This document shows positions 46,953-56,352 of a stretch of DNA of 64,000 nt, one piece after another. This DNA comes from Methylobacterium sp. CB376 (GTDB taxonomy: Bacteria > Pseudomonadota > Alphaproteobacteria > Rhizobiales > Beijerinckiaceae): contig NZ_CP121648.1 in assembly GCF_029714205.1 (NCBI RefSeq), forward strand, positions 3,118,001 through 3,182,000. The letters are read 5' to 3'. A model generated the notes under the pieces. It saw only the letters and a list, made by a program, of their open reading frames with translations. It did no database searches and was not told the origin of the DNA. The translations under genes were made by a program, and so were the position numbers. Position 1 is the first letter of the stretch, and each line of letters starts with the position of its first letter.

Positions 46953-47452
46953 CGGTCGCCACCCGCCGCTTTGTCGAGTTTCTTTGCAACCTCTTCGGCT
47001 TTCGGGTGGGTGTAGCGGAACAGCATGGCAGGCGTTCGATGCCCGCTGACCATCGCGACCTCGGGCACGCTCAAGCCAGCCTCGAACAGCCGTGACACTG
47101 CCTCGTGCCTCAGATCGTGAAAGCGGAGATCAGGTATCCCGGCTCTCTTCCGCATTCGCCTCCATGCCTACTCAACCGCTCTGGGAGACACAGGGAACAC
47201 GCGGTCAGAGGTTCGTTCCATCCCCGAGAGGGTCTGAATGGCGGTTGGGGATAGCGGGACTGTTCGTGGATAACCGTTCTTGGTCCTCTGCACCCTCACC
47301 GTTCGAGTTTGGAGGTTCACGTCGGCCCAGGTGATGGAGGGCCGTTCCCCACGGCGCATCCCAGTTTCGATAGCCAAGGTGATGAGGGGCTTCAGGTAGG
47401 TTGCTGATTGGGGCGTTGGGAGCGTCTCTGATCCTCGTCCCGTCCCCTTCAA
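46949..47452 (-). pseudogene. Tyrosine integrase remnant with in-frame stop
   Basis: The fragment covers the catalytic domain of an integrase much like the intact one at 29396: LKPLITLAIETGMRRGERPS, then RFHDLRHEAVSRLFEAGLS, SGHRTPAMLFRYTH. Between AVE and AWRRMRKRAG there is a single TAG at 47168-47170 with no frame change, so a nonsense mutation split it. The N-terminal about 200 residues are missing upstream of 47452. Orientation is opposite to the intact integrase, and it lies just left of the second tRNA-Arg. Confidence 0.88.
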
Positions 47453-47650
47453 GAGCCCTGCTTTCGTGATGCAACAGAATGGTTTGTTCGCGGCTCGAGC
47501 CCGTAGCTATGTCCTCACCGGCTGTCACACTGCTGTCACACCGCGACCGATGAGCGACCGATTGAAAGTGGTTGCATCCAATGACGTGGTTGGGTAGATT
47601 TTTGGCGTAACAGATTGGCGGACTGAGGTTTTTTCTCGACACGGCGGTCA

Positions 47651-47727
47651 GCACCCGTAGCTCAGCTGGATAGAGCGTTGCCCTCCGAAGGCAAAGGTCA
47701 CACGTTCGAATCGTGTCGGGTGCGCCA
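47651..47727 (+). tRNA. tRNA-Arg (anticodon CCG), second intact copy
   Basis: All 77 bases are the same as in the copy at 29214-29290, including the CCG anticodon and encoded CCA. Downstream flanks differ at once after the CCA, and upstream identity covers only gcggtca. It marks the right border of the putative island. Confidence 0.97.
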
Positions 47728-48140
47728 ACCTTTTCAAGAACTGAGTTCTCCCGCGATCCTCTCCTGTCCAATCGCTGTCCAATAAGGGCTCGTGAATGGC
47801 GGTGGAATCAGTCGTCACGAATCGCGGGTGTCAGGCCGCCTGACGCCACCGCTCGACGCGGTCGAGCCGGACACCGGCCCTTTTGGGGCACGCCTTGACC
47901 CCAACCGCCGAGGAGAGCGCACCAGCGGTGAAGGCTGAGCGCACGGCGCGGAGTCGGGTTGATCTGGCTCAGGCCCCGCCCAGCGGCGCCTGACGTTCAT
48001 GATACCGAAAGTGCCTGCGAGGAGCTCTCCGCGCGGGTGTATGGCGACCGATCAGCCACGTGGCCGCCCAGGTCGGAGCCACCTCGGGCGGAGACGCTCG
48101 CGTCACACGAGGATCAAGCGCAAGGCGATCTTACACGAAC
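47728..48140. other. No recognisable gene
   Basis: The segment between the second tRNA-Arg and the PRC-barrel gene contains only short unsupported frames. Confidence 0.5.
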
Positions 48141-48509
48141 TTACAAGGGATACCTTATGTAGAACTCGGCGAGTTGCTCCCTCTGGTGCCCCGACAGGAG
48201 AGCCTCGTCACCACGAGCGAACTCGGGTGCGTTGCGCAGCTGCTCCTCCGTGATGTTCGTTTTGTAGCCGCCGAGCGCCGTGTCGTAATGCAGCTGTTCC
48301 CACGGGATCGTATGGGTCTCGGAACCCACGCCCAGGAAGCCACCGAATGTGGTGACGGCATAAGCGACATGGCCGCTGATCTTCTCGATCACGAGACGTT
48401 TGATCGTTCCGATCCGCTTCCCGCTGGCAGCGTGAACAGGGGTTCCCTCAATGCGGTCACTCTCAATGAGTGGGTGGCTGAGAGCCGATGAAGCGTCCGT
48501 CTCTGCCAT
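48141..48509 (-). CDS. PRC-barrel domain protein
   Basis: The 122-residue protein is essentially one PRC-barrel domain: IEGTPVHAASGKRIGTIKRL, VIEKISGHVAYAVTTFGGFL, then IPWEQLHYDTALGGYKTNIT. These small beta-barrel proteins are cytoplasmic, often stress-related, and of uncertain function. ATG 48509 has a strong gaagggagg site. Neighbours do not suggest an operon. Confidence 0.88.
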   Translation of the reverse strand: MAETDASSALSHPLIESDRIEGTPVHAASGKRIGTIKRLVIEKISGHVAYAVTTFGGFLGVGSETHTIPWEQLHYDTALGGYKTNITEEQLRNAPEFARGDEALLSGHQREQLAEFYIRYPL

Positions 48510-48887
48510 GCGAACCCTCCCTTCGAGAACTCGGGGGCGCGATTCTAACCGAGGAGACGAACAGCTTCCAGGTCAACTCGCGCACCCTAAGTGCCTGCTG
48601 CGGCCAAGCTGATGCGGCTCGATGGATGGCGCGCAGGCTGACAGCCAGCCGTGACTTAACAGGAGCGCGTCTGATCCGAGTCCGGCGAGCGGAAGCGGCG
48701 TCGTTTGAGGATCTCGACAGAGCCTTTGACCGCGTGCCGGCCATGCGGCAGCACCCAACCCGTTGAGCGCCAGGGCTCTCCCGCTCAACCTCTAGTGCCG
48801 GGGCATGGAGGACAGCCATGGTGCAGTTCGGCCCCATCCTGAATTGGACCCGAGCGATACGCCGCCTTCACGCTGCGCGCGTCACTC
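48510..48887. other. No recognisable gene
   Basis: Only unsupported frames are present. One (plus strand, around 48640-48760) faintly resembles a piece of a substrate-binding protein but is too short to call. Confidence 0.4.
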
Positions 48888-49440
48888 AATTTCCCGCATG
48901 GCTCGCCTGAGGCGCAGCACGGCTTCAAGCTGTCGGGCGAGATCGTCGACCTTCTCTCCGAGGCGATCCCCGAACTGATCCCGGGTGCGCCCGACCTTGA
49001 GGGCGCGACGCAGCACAAGCGCAGCCTCAGGGTCTTCACGGCCTCCGACCACGGCGGGCGCGACGTCCATTACGGCATCCGCGAGCACGCCATGGGCGCG
49101 ATGATGAACGGCATGGCGGCCCGCGGCGGCGTCGTGCCGGTGGGCGTCACCTCCCTCGTGTGCTCCGACTACCTGCGCCCGACCCTTCGCCTCGCCGCCA
49201 TGATGGGGCTGCCAGTGCCCTTCGTGTTCACGCAGGATTCCATCGGCATCGGCCGCAACGGCCCCACGCACCGGCCCGTGGATTACCTTGCGTCCCTGCG
49301 CGCCATTCCCAACATGCTGGTGCTGCGCCCCGCCGATGCGGTTGAGGCGGCCGAGTGCTGGGAGATCGCCCTGAACCATCGTGCCGGGCCGTTCTCCCTG
49401 ATCTTCTCGCGCCAGTCATGCACGCGATGCCGCGGCAGGG
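48888..49440 (+). pseudogene. Transketolase internal fragment
   Basis: The frame encodes the pyrimidine-binding middle of transketolase: VHYGIREHAMGAMMNGMAAR with the catalytic glutamate, PVPFVFTQDSIGIGRNGPTH and RPVDYLASLRAIPNMLVLRP then ADAVEAAECWE. It has no N-terminal thiamine diphosphate domain and stops matching after SLIFSRQSC. The preceding sequence NFPHGSPEAQHGF may be a scrambled join. It is a broken gene, about 180 codons long. Confidence 0.85.
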
Positions 49441-49723
49441 CACTGCGTTCGAGCCCGCGTAAGGGCCGACATCGCGGACAGGAGGCCGGACCGACTCCCG
49501 AGCGGGAGCGACGCCCGAGGGAGGGAGGAGAAGACGGCGCCGATTTTGCAGCAGCGGCCTCGCGTCGGCTGCGGTTTCAACCGAGCCGCCCCGCACCCAG
49601 CCGACCCCATCAAGTGCCGCACGAGCACGGAGAGACCGCAGGCAACCGAAAGCGTCGAACGCTCTGGATCGAGCTGCCGCCCATTGACCCCTTAGAGAAC
49701 ACAATCGGTCAGCCGGAATCCTT

Positions 49724-50716
49724 TCATCGAGCGCTCGGGCCGCGACCCGACTCTGCGCGGACGCTCAGCACCGGTGCACCCACCAGTTCATAGGCCGTTG
49801 TCGCAATCCCGATTCCACCTTCTTCGAAGCGATCCAGGATCTCGCGGCTCATCGCGCTCTTCAGCTCTCTCACCCCATGCGTGCGCGTCAGAAAGCGCAC
49901 AGTGACTTCGAGCCAGCTGTTCGTCAGGCGCAGGTAGATCCTCGGCTCCACGCCAGCATTCGGGAGATCGTAGCGGCGCTGCAGCTCTGCCGCATCCTCC
50001 GCACCGAGATCGGTGACCCGGTCCACGTGCTTGTGCACTGACTCCAGCAGGATCTCCTCCGCTCTTTGCCGATCGGCGCCGTAGCGGATCGGAACCGTCA
50101 TCTCCTCCCAAATGTACGGGAATTCCCGCGTGTAGTTGTAGATCGGCTCGTCGAACACCTTCGCGTTCGACACCGTAACCACCCGCCCGGTGTACTGCCG
50201 AGAGTGCACCCATGTTGACGATGGGCCAGTCGATGCCGAGGTAACCGAGGCGGGCTCGCCCATCTCCAAGATCGTTGTCTGCATGAACGAGAGTGCCAAC
50301 ACGTCTCCGCGCACGCCTCCCATGACGATCCGGTCCCCCAGGTTGAAGGTCCCGCCCTGCAGAATGACCACGTAGCCCGCCACCGCCGTGATGACCCGCT
50401 GGAGCGCGAAGGCGAGCCCTGCGGTGACCAAGCCGAGAGCCGTGGCGAGGCGCGCCGGATCATCAAACCAGATCGAGAGAACGCCCAGCAGCAGGAATGC
50501 CGCTACAGCGACATGGACGCCTTGGCGCAGCCAGAAGGCCGTGCGCTTGTCCCGGACGTGATGGCCGACCCGACCAGCGACCCAACGCAATCCTCGGCCC
50601 AGCAGCACCACCACCGCGACGAAGGCCAGAGTGAGGAGCAGCCGCCGTCCGTTCTCGGGCGTGACGCCGATCAGGGTGACGCCGAACACGTGTAGGGCTG
50701 TGCCCGAACCGGCCAT
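49724..50716 (-). CDS. Mechanosensitive channel (MscS family)
   Basis: The 330-residue inner-membrane protein has helices LLLTLAFVAVVVLLGRGLRW and GVHVAVAAFLLLGVLSIWF, then the pore-lining and beta domain LATALGLVTAGLAFALQRVI, VAGYVVILQGGTFNLGDRIV and the conserved GRVVTVSNAKVFDEPIYNYT. It would release solutes under membrane tension. ATG 50716 lies 14 bases after the antiporter stop, so the two form an operon; the longer frame to 50923 only shadows that gene. Confidence 0.9.
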   Translation of the reverse strand: MAGSGTALHVFGVTLIGVTPENGRRLLLTLAFVAVVVLLGRGLRWVAGRVGHHVRDKRTAFWLRQGVHVAVAAFLLLGVLSIWFDDPARLATALGLVTAGLAFALQRVITAVAGYVVILQGGTFNLGDRIVMGGVRGDVLALSFMQTTILEMGEPASVTSASTGPSSTWVHSRQYTGRVVTVSNAKVFDEPIYNYTREFPYIWEEMTVPIRYGADRQRAEEILLESVHKHVDRVTDLGAEDAAELQRRYDLPNAGVEPRIYLRLTNSWLEVTVRFLTRTHGVRELKSAMSREILDRFEEGGIGIATTAYELVGAPVLSVRAESGRGPSAR

Positions 50717-50729
50717 CGCGCCGTCCGCC

Positions 50730-52994
50730 TCAGTTCGCCACGAACAGGATGGAGCGGTCCGACGCCTCGAGGATGGTGTCGGCCACGCGGCCGAGTTGAA
50801 GGACCTCGCCGGGCCGGCGTGCCACCCCCAGGACCACGAGAGTGTGCCGACCGAGACGAGCCTGCCGCAGCACCGCGTCACCGGGCGTGATCGCGTTCTT
50901 GGCGAGGGTGCGAAGGGCAACACCGTAATGGTCCGCCATGGTCACCGCCTCCTTGAGAACAGCGTCGCCTCCCCGCCGCAGGCTCGCCCAGCGTCTCAGT
51001 CGCGGGCGCCCGGGCCGCTTGCCCGCGCCTTCCTCATCCGGAACATAGAGCACCGTTACGGATGCACTCGCGGCATGTGCGAGCGTCAGCGCGACGTCGA
51101 GGCCCCGGCGGGAGATGTCCGTTCCGTTGATCGGGACCAGGATGTCGAGCGGCCCATCCTCGGGATGGCTGACGTGCGGTCCGCGCGCGGCCACGATGGC
51201 CAGAGGGCCCGCGAAGCTGCCTGCAACGGTCGACACGGCCGCATTGAACCCGCCGCCCGGCCCGGTGGTCGGCTCGATGCCCACCACCAGGAGGTCGTAG
51301 CCCTTCGCCGCCTCCTGGGTCACAGCCTCCTCGAGCGGCGCCCCTGGCTGCTGCTCCAGCACGTCGAGCCCCGGCGCGACCTCCTCGTTCTGCCGGGCGA
51401 GCCGGGCCTGAACGACCTCGGCCGCGCCGCGCACGACCCTTTCGAGACCTGGCTCCCGTGCGGCTTCCTCCGCCGCCGTTCCGAGCCGGATCACCGTGAC
51501 GGGCATGCTGCGTGCGCCGGCAATCAGGCCGGCAAGCCGGGAGGCGAAGCGACCCTTGGCGGTCTGGTCGGCGACGACGAGGAGGCGCTCGAGATTGGCC
51601 ACGAAGCCGCGCTCCTCGAACTCTTCCCGTGCGAGCCGCGTGCGCTCGGCCTCGTCGAGTGGGAGCCGGGCAAGAGCCCAGCGCAGCATCGGCGGCATGG
51701 CCAGCGTGGTGATCACCGCCATCGCCACGATCATCGTGAACAGGTTCTGGGACAACGCCCCGATCGACAGCCCGATGGTCGCGACGATCACCTCGGTTGA
51801 GCCGCGCGCATTCATGCCGCAGGCCAGCGCGAGCGACTCGGGCGGACGCAGGCCCCCGAAAACACCGCCCGCGAAGGCGCCAGCGAATTTTCCCAGGCTG
51901 GCGACCGCCACCAGCCCGGCGGTCAGGAGCAGGAGGTGCGGGTCGCGCAGGATGGTCAGATCCGCACTCAGTCCGGCAAGCCCGAAGAAGACCGGTGCGA
52001 ACAGGGCCGTGATCAAGCCGCGGAGCTGCTCGTCGATCTGCCGGGTGAGGATCGGCGACTGGCCGACCAGGAGACCCGCCATGAAGGCGCCGAGCACCGT
52101 GTGCACGCCGATGGCGTGGGTGGCGAGGGCCATCAGGCCCATGATGATCAGGATGGTGGTGATGACCGCCGCCTCGCTGACCAGGGTGTCGTTGGCCCAG
52201 CGGATTGCCAGGAAGACGAACCGCCGTCCGAGCGTGAAGCTCAGGGCCAGGAACAGCGCCGTTCCGGTCAGGCTCTGGGCGAGGCTCCAGACCTCGACCC
52301 GCCCGTGCAGGGCGAGGCTGAAGGTGATGGCGATGATCACCCAGCCGATGGTGTCGTCGATGATGGCCGAGGCGACGATCACCTGCCCGACCTTGCGGCG
52401 CAGGAAGCCCATCTCGCGCACCACCATGGCGACGATCTTGACCGAGGAGATCGAGAGCGAGGTGCCGAGGAACAGGGAGGTGACGAGGCGAAGCTCCGGC
52501 TTGGGGAGGAGGGAGGCCGGCAGGAACTCGCCGAGGGCGAAGCCGAGCGCGAAGGGAATGGCGACGCCGGTGACGGAGACGCTGATCGCGGCACGCCGGA
52601 CCCGGCGCACGAGAGCGAGGTCGGTCTCCATGCCGGTCATGAGGAGCAGGAGCAGGATGCCGAGTTGAGCCACACCGCCGAGCATCGCCTTCTGTTCGGG
52701 GCCGGGTGGGAACAAGCCGTGCTGCAGGTCGGGCAGGAGGGCTCCGAAGACGGACGGTCCCAGAAGGATGCCGGCCATCAGCTGGCCCATGACGCTCGGC
52801 TGACCGATGCGCTGCATGAGTTCGCCCAAGAGACGACCGGCCGCGAGGAGGACGACGATCTGAGCGACGAACAGGAGTTCGGAGGGATGGCCAGCCGCGC
52901 CGCCATCAGCAGCGAGGACGGTCAGCGGCCATCCCGCCAGCAGGCCGACAACTCCGATTGCCAACGTCGCCACCCGCATGTGCACCCGCTCCAC
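50730..52994 (-). CDS. CPA2-type Na+(K+)/H+ antiporter with universal stress domains
   Basis: The 754-residue protein has a short export-like N-terminus, then about 12 membrane helices of the sodium/hydrogen exchanger domain (residues about 40-430) with GQPSVMGQLMAGILLGPSVF and VASAIIDDTIGWVIIAI, whose double aspartate is a usual ion-binding feature. Two universal stress protein-like domains follow (about 460-600 and 620-750), the second with VVLGVARRPGEVLQ near the nucleotide loop. It likely exchanges monovalent cations for protons with a nucleotide-sensing tail. ATG 52979 (MRVATLAIG) is an alternative start. The MscS gene follows in the same operon, suggesting a joint osmotic or ion role. 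Confidence 0.9.
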   Translation of the reverse strand: MERVHMRVATLAIGVVGLLAGWPLTVLAADGGAAGHPSELLFVAQIVVLLAAGRLLGELMQRIGQPSVMGQLMAGILLGPSVFGALLPDLQHGLFPPGPEQKAMLGGVAQLGILLLLLMTGMETDLALVRRVRRAAISVSVTGVAIPFALGFALGEFLPASLLPKPELRLVTSLFLGTSLSISSVKIVAMVVREMGFLRRKVGQVIVASAIIDDTIGWVIIAITFSLALHGRVEVWSLAQSLTGTALFLALSFTLGRRFVFLAIRWANDTLVSEAAVITTILIIMGLMALATHAIGVHTVLGAFMAGLLVGQSPILTRQIDEQLRGLITALFAPVFFGLAGLSADLTILRDPHLLLLTAGLVAVASLGKFAGAFAGGVFGGLRPPESLALACGMNARGSTEVIVATIGLSIGALSQNLFTMIVAMAVITTLAMPPMLRWALARLPLDEAERTRLAREEFEERGFVANLERLLVVADQTAKGRFASRLAGLIAGARSMPVTVIRLGTAAEEAAREPGLERVVRGAAEVVQARLARQNEEVAPGLDVLEQQPGAPLEEAVTQEAAKGYDLLVVGIEPTTGPGGGFNAAVSTVAGSFAGPLAIVAARGPHVSHPEDGPLDILVPINGTDISRRGLDVALTLAHAASASVTVLYVPDEEGAGKRPGRPRLRRWASLRRGGDAVLKEAVTMADHYGVALRTLAKNAITPGDAVLRQARLGRHTLVVLGVARRPGEVLQLGRVADTILEASDRSILFVAN

Positions 52995-53527
52995 GTCTCA
53001 GCGGGCACCAACGTGCGAGAGGCCAGATCGGGACAGGGAATCTGCTTCTCGTGTTCTCCGCCGGCTTCGCGACAGCTCACGCTGATGGCCAAGGCTGGGG
53101 CAAGACGCGCGGCTCGGCCGACGCCGCGGAAGGGCCGAGATGCGCCACTTTCGGATTTTCGATCAGAGCCGCCGGAACGGCCGCTCGACGCTCCATAGCG
53201 GCAATTCGAATTCGGCGTGAGCCTCCATGGCGGTCCCGCCGAGTCGCATCAGGCGGGCGCATGGAACCAGCGTCACAGATCTCCGTGGCTGATGGTGGGC
53301 GGCTCGCTGTGGCTCCGACCCCTGATGACCAAAGGCCCGGGCGGTCGTGGCGTTAGAAGCCGACGATGTACCCATGATGATCGCGCTCGGCGCGCTTGGC
53401 AGCGCTCGCGCCATGTTGCGCAGCAGCAAATACTGATCACGTAAAATACGACTTGACAGCGCCACGAGCACAATGAAGCCTGTCAGTGGGAAGCCAGGAT
53501 CTTTCGCCCAACGAGGCGAGGCATCGA
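52995..53527. other. No recognisable gene
   Basis: The region upstream of the antiporter operon holds its promoter presumably, plus unsupported short frames. No repeat was seen. Confidence 0.45.
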
Positions 53528-53779
53528 ATGACGTGCCGCTGTGACTGCTCGCAACCGCGCGAGGAGAACAAAATTGCTGCGCTCAATTATCGAGCGTACC
53601 TGATCGACGCCGGTGATCACATCTTCGGCGTCAAGCTCTTGGACGCAGATGATGACGTCGAAGCGTTGTTCAAGGCGCGCGCCCTCAACGTCGGCTGCGC
53701 CGTAGAGATCTGGGACCGCACGCGGCGCGTGATCAGGCTTCGGCAGCGATACGCCAAGGTCAGCACACCCACGATCTAG
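53528..53779 (+). CDS. Conserved small hypothetical protein
   Basis: From ATG 53528 the product is 83 residues with the pattern NYRAYLIDAGDHIFGVKLLD, then DADDDVEALFKARAL and VEIWDRTRRVIRL. Small proteins with this pattern occur in multiple copies in Methylobacterium-like and Bradyrhizobium-like genomes, with no known role. No export signal. The frame extends to 53486 but the family usually starts near the later ATG. Confidence 0.6.
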   Translation: MTCRCDCSQPREENKIAALNYRAYLIDAGDHIFGVKLLDADDDVEALFKARALNVGCAVEIWDRTRRVIRLRQRYAKVSTPTI

Positions 53780-53867
53780 CCGCAATCCGTCAGCACGCCT
53801 GGCCTGCACCGCTTGACGGGTGGGCGGAAGGTCTGTGGGTGCGCTCCACCCCGCAGATCGTGAGTCG

Positions 53868-54914
53868 TCAGGCGAGGCAGATGCGATCCCGGCCCTGGCC
53901 CTTGGCCGCGTACAGGGCCGCGTCGGCCCGCTCGATGAGCGCGCCCTGCGCCTCGCCCGGCCGGGCTTGCGCCAGCCCGCCCGACAGCGTCAGCGCGCCG
54001 ATGTCCCGCCCCGTCTCGCGCTTGATCAGCCGCTTGCCGCGCAGCCGCTCGCAGATCTGCTCGGCCACCGTCAGCCCGCTCTCGGCATCCACGTCGCTCA
54101 GGATCAGCGCGAACTCCTCGCCGCCGTAGCGGGCCACGAAGTCGCGCCCCTTCACATTGTCGGTGAGCAGGCGCGCCACCAGCCGCAGGACCTGATCGCC
54201 CGTGCGGTGGCCGTGCGCGTCGTTGAACAGCTTGAAGTGGTCCACGTCCAACAGGACGAGGCAGAACGGGCCGGCGCCCTCCGCCTTGGCCTGGGCAAGC
54301 TGGCGACGCAGGCGCGCGGTGAAGGCGCGCCGGTTGGCGATCCCGGTCAGGGCGTCGACGCTCGCCTCCTGGCGCACGCTGGCGAGGTTGCGCTGCAGCT
54401 TGCCGATCCGCTCGCCTGCCTGACGCAGCTCGCCTTCCAGCTCGGCGTTGCGGGCGCTGACGCGGGCGGTCTCGCGGGTGAGCAGGGCCACGGACTGCAT
54501 CAGCATCGCGGCCGAGGGAGCGGCGCCGAGGCGATCGTTGCAGGCACTCAGGACCGAGCCGTAGGTGGCCAGGGCCTGCGCGCTGCCGGACAGGGCCGCG
54601 GCGAGCCGGCCCGCCTCGCTCTCCAGGACCTCGGCCCCGTCATGCACCGCGTCGAGATCGATCTCCGGCAGAGGCGGGGAGCTCCCGTGCTGTGCCAGGG
54701 ATCGAACACGCGCCAAGAGCGGCCCGAGATCCGCGTCCGGGAGCGCGCGGCTGTGATGGCGGAACAGCAGTTCGAACCCGGCAGGGCTCGGGTGGAGGCC
54801 GTGCTCGCGAATGGTGTCGAGTGTCGTGGCCACGAGGGCCTGAAGGTAGGACCAGAGCCCATCCTGCTGTGGGGTGGACGCGCGGGTGGACACGCGTTGG
54901 GCGGATGTCGGCAT
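53868..54914 (-). CDS. Diguanylate cyclase (GGDEF)
   Basis: The 348-residue protein has an uncharacterised helical N-terminus, a coiled segment (RNAELEGELRQAGERIGKLQ) and a GGDEF domain from about 185 to the end: VDALTGIANRRAF, LLDVDHFKLFNDAHGHRTGD and the active-site variant RYGGEEFALIL, which is catalytically competent in known enzymes. An RxxD inhibitory site is not obvious (TVAEQICERLRG). No membrane segment, so a cytoplasmic producer of cyclic di-GMP. Two PilZ-type proteins, possible c-di-GMP receptors, are encoded 2-3 kb away. Confidence 0.92.
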   Translation of the reverse strand: MPTSAQRVSTRASTPQQDGLWSYLQALVATTLDTIREHGLHPSPAGFELLFRHHSRALPDADLGPLLARVRSLAQHGSSPPLPEIDLDAVHDGAEVLESEAGRLAAALSGSAQALATYGSVLSACNDRLGAAPSAAMLMQSVALLTRETARVSARNAELEGELRQAGERIGKLQRNLASVRQEASVDALTGIANRRAFTARLRRQLAQAKAEGAGPFCLVLLDVDHFKLFNDAHGHRTGDQVLRLVARLLTDNVKGRDFVARYGGEEFALILSDVDAESGLTVAEQICERLRGKRLIKRETGRDIGALTLSGGLAQARPGEAQGALIERADAALYAAKGQGRDRICLA

Positions 54915-55240
54915 GGGGCGATGCTTCCGTTCAGCGATCGCTGTCGAGCGGGCCGAACCCGATGAGGTTGCGGTACATGATCCCTGCTGAGAAATGCCCG
55001 TCAGCTCTTAAATCAAAGTTGCTCTTGACGGCTCGTCGAGAGCTGAATTGGACTAGTCCGCAACGCGCTACAGAGCGAGGTGGGATGGATTAGGTCAAGT
55101 GGGGTAGAGAACGCCATCGCCGCGACCAGGGCTGCATGCGCTGCGAGCGGGGTCCAGCGGCTGAGGCTTGCGTGCGCACGAGGTAGTCCGGAAGGTCGGC
55201 CGCGAGCTGACAGCCGGCAGGAGACCCCCGTGCGCCCCTC
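54915..55240. other. No recognisable gene
   Basis: About 325 bases upstream of the GGDEF gene and before the HTH fragment; nothing identified beyond likely promoter sequence. Confidence 0.4.
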
Positions 55241-55432
55241 GTGGCGGGCAGCACGGCCAAGGAGATCGGCCGGGCCCTCGCCATCCGCCCGCGGGCGGCA
55301 GCGGCTTACCAAGCCGAGAGCATGGAGAAGAGGCAGGCCGGCCGCCTGTCCGAGCTGGTGCGCCGGGCCGTTCTGAGCGGGCTGGAGCGAGCCTTGAGAG
55401 ACATCAATTTGGAGTCAGGGTTGGGCCGGTAG
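55241..55432 (+). pseudogene. LuxR/FixJ-type helix-turn-helix fragment
   Basis: The 63-codon frame reads GSTAKEIGRALAIRPRAAAA followed by YQAESMEKRQAGRLSELVRR, the second half of a LuxR-type DNA-binding domain as in FixJ response regulators. No receiver precedes it, and the first HTH helix is absent. A receiver gene lies downstream, in the reverse of the usual order, so this is probably a remnant. Confidence 0.6.
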
Positions 55433-55511
55433 ATTGCCCCTTGCGGACGGGGAGGATGGCCCAATCCGGCCCCAGACCCCAGACCCCAGACCGCAGGATC
55501 AGGAGCCGGTC

Positions 55512-55874
55512 ATGCCCATCTTCATCGCGGACGATGATCCTGCTGTCCTGAGCTCCCTGCAGTTCCTGCTCGAGAGCGAGGGCTACGCGGTCGCGGCTTT
55601 CGGCAGCGGGGCGGCGTTGCTCTCGGCCTTCCCCGGCCCGGCGCCGGGCTGCGTGATCCTGGACGTCATGATGCCTGGCCTGAGCGGGCTCGATGTGCTG
55701 CGCCGGCTGCGTGAGCTGGACGTGCACGCGCCGATCCTCCTGACCACCGGTCATCCGGACCCGAGCATCCGCGAGCGGGCGCGGGAGGCCGGGGTCCCCC
55801 TGCTCGAGAAGGGGCTCTCGTCGGAAGCGCTGCTCGCGGTTCTGGCGCGCACGCGCGAGGTGGGCTCTGCCTGA
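55512..55874 (+). CDS. Single-domain response regulator (FixJ-type receiver)
   Basis: From ATG 55512 (aggag site at seven bases) the 120-residue product is a receiver: PIFIADDDPAVLSSLQFLLE, phosphoacceptor in GCVILDVMMPGLSGLDVLRR, TTGHPDPS and the lysine in LLEKGLSSEALL. The sequence is most like the receivers of FixJ-type regulators but the DNA-binding domain is absent. It may act by protein contact. Confidence 0.88.
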   Translation: MPIFIADDDPAVLSSLQFLLESEGYAVAAFGSGAALLSAFPGPAPGCVILDVMMPGLSGLDVLRRLRELDVHAPILLTTGHPDPSIRERAREAGVPLLEKGLSSEALLAVLARTREVGSA

Positions 55875-55989
55875 GAGGGCCATTCCCGGAGCCTGCCCGC
55901 CCAGAAACCCTGCGGACACGGCGACGTGCGGATCGCACGTGGTGTCAAGCTCGTCCTCACCCAAAGTGGTGGGAGTCTTCTGGACTATT

Positions 55990-56274
55990 CTATTGTATGC
56001 CGAGTCTATGCGCGAAATTCTCAATATTCGATTGAATATATTGCGTGTTGCTGACTCTCACCCTCGCTCTGCATGCTTCCATTGTCATGCCATAATACAA
56101 ATCTCCGCTAGACTTATAAGAAGCACATTGCATGTGTGGTATTATAAAATTGAATCCCGCGTATATTGATGATAAAATTATCAAAATGACTCCAATCTTG
56201 ATGTATTTCGGCACATACTGGAAAGCAGATGGATTTTTTGTCGCTTTGCTCGCGCCAAAGGTGTTCTGCTTCAT
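55990..56274 (-). CDS. Hypothetical membrane-anchored protein, AT-rich
   Basis: The 94-residue frame has one membrane helix (IKIGVILIILSSIYAGFNFI) followed by a probably periplasmic part with two cysteines (MQCASYKSSGDLYYGMTMEA). The region is much richer in A and T than its neighbours, which suggests acquired DNA. ATG 56274 is chosen since it precedes the soluble N-terminus; no strong ribosome-binding site is seen. Family unknown. Confidence 0.45.
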   Translation of the reverse strand: MKQNTFGASKATKNPSAFQYVPKYIKIGVILIILSSIYAGFNFIIPHMQCASYKSSGDLYYGMTMEACRARVRVSNTQYIQSNIENFAHRLGIQ

Positions 56275-56352
56275 CACCGCGTCATTTTCTGCGTGCCTTC
56301 CCGAGACAGCTCTTTCGAGCCGTGCTCGAGGGATCGATCCGTGCTGGCGCAT

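Larger units (their letters stand above)
29214..47727 (+). mobile_element. Putative genomic island at tRNA-Arg, about 18.5 kb
   Basis: Two identical 77-base tRNA-Arg(CCG) genes in direct orientation bound this region, and the match also covers gcggtca just upstream of each. An intact tyrosine integrase lies immediately inside the left copy and a broken one inside the right copy. Cargo includes a decayed primase-helicase, IS110, IS3 and IS5 elements, a cyclase-TPR gene, an RTX protein, a substrate-binding protein and AT-rich filler, unlike the flanking genes. Direct repeats plus integrase beside a tRNA are the normal mark of an integrated element. Confidence 0.75.

Noticed and set aside
48488..48766. 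92-residue frame faintly like a substrate-binding protein
   Set aside because: The resemblance covers about 20 residues only and the frame overlaps the start of the PRC-barrel gene.
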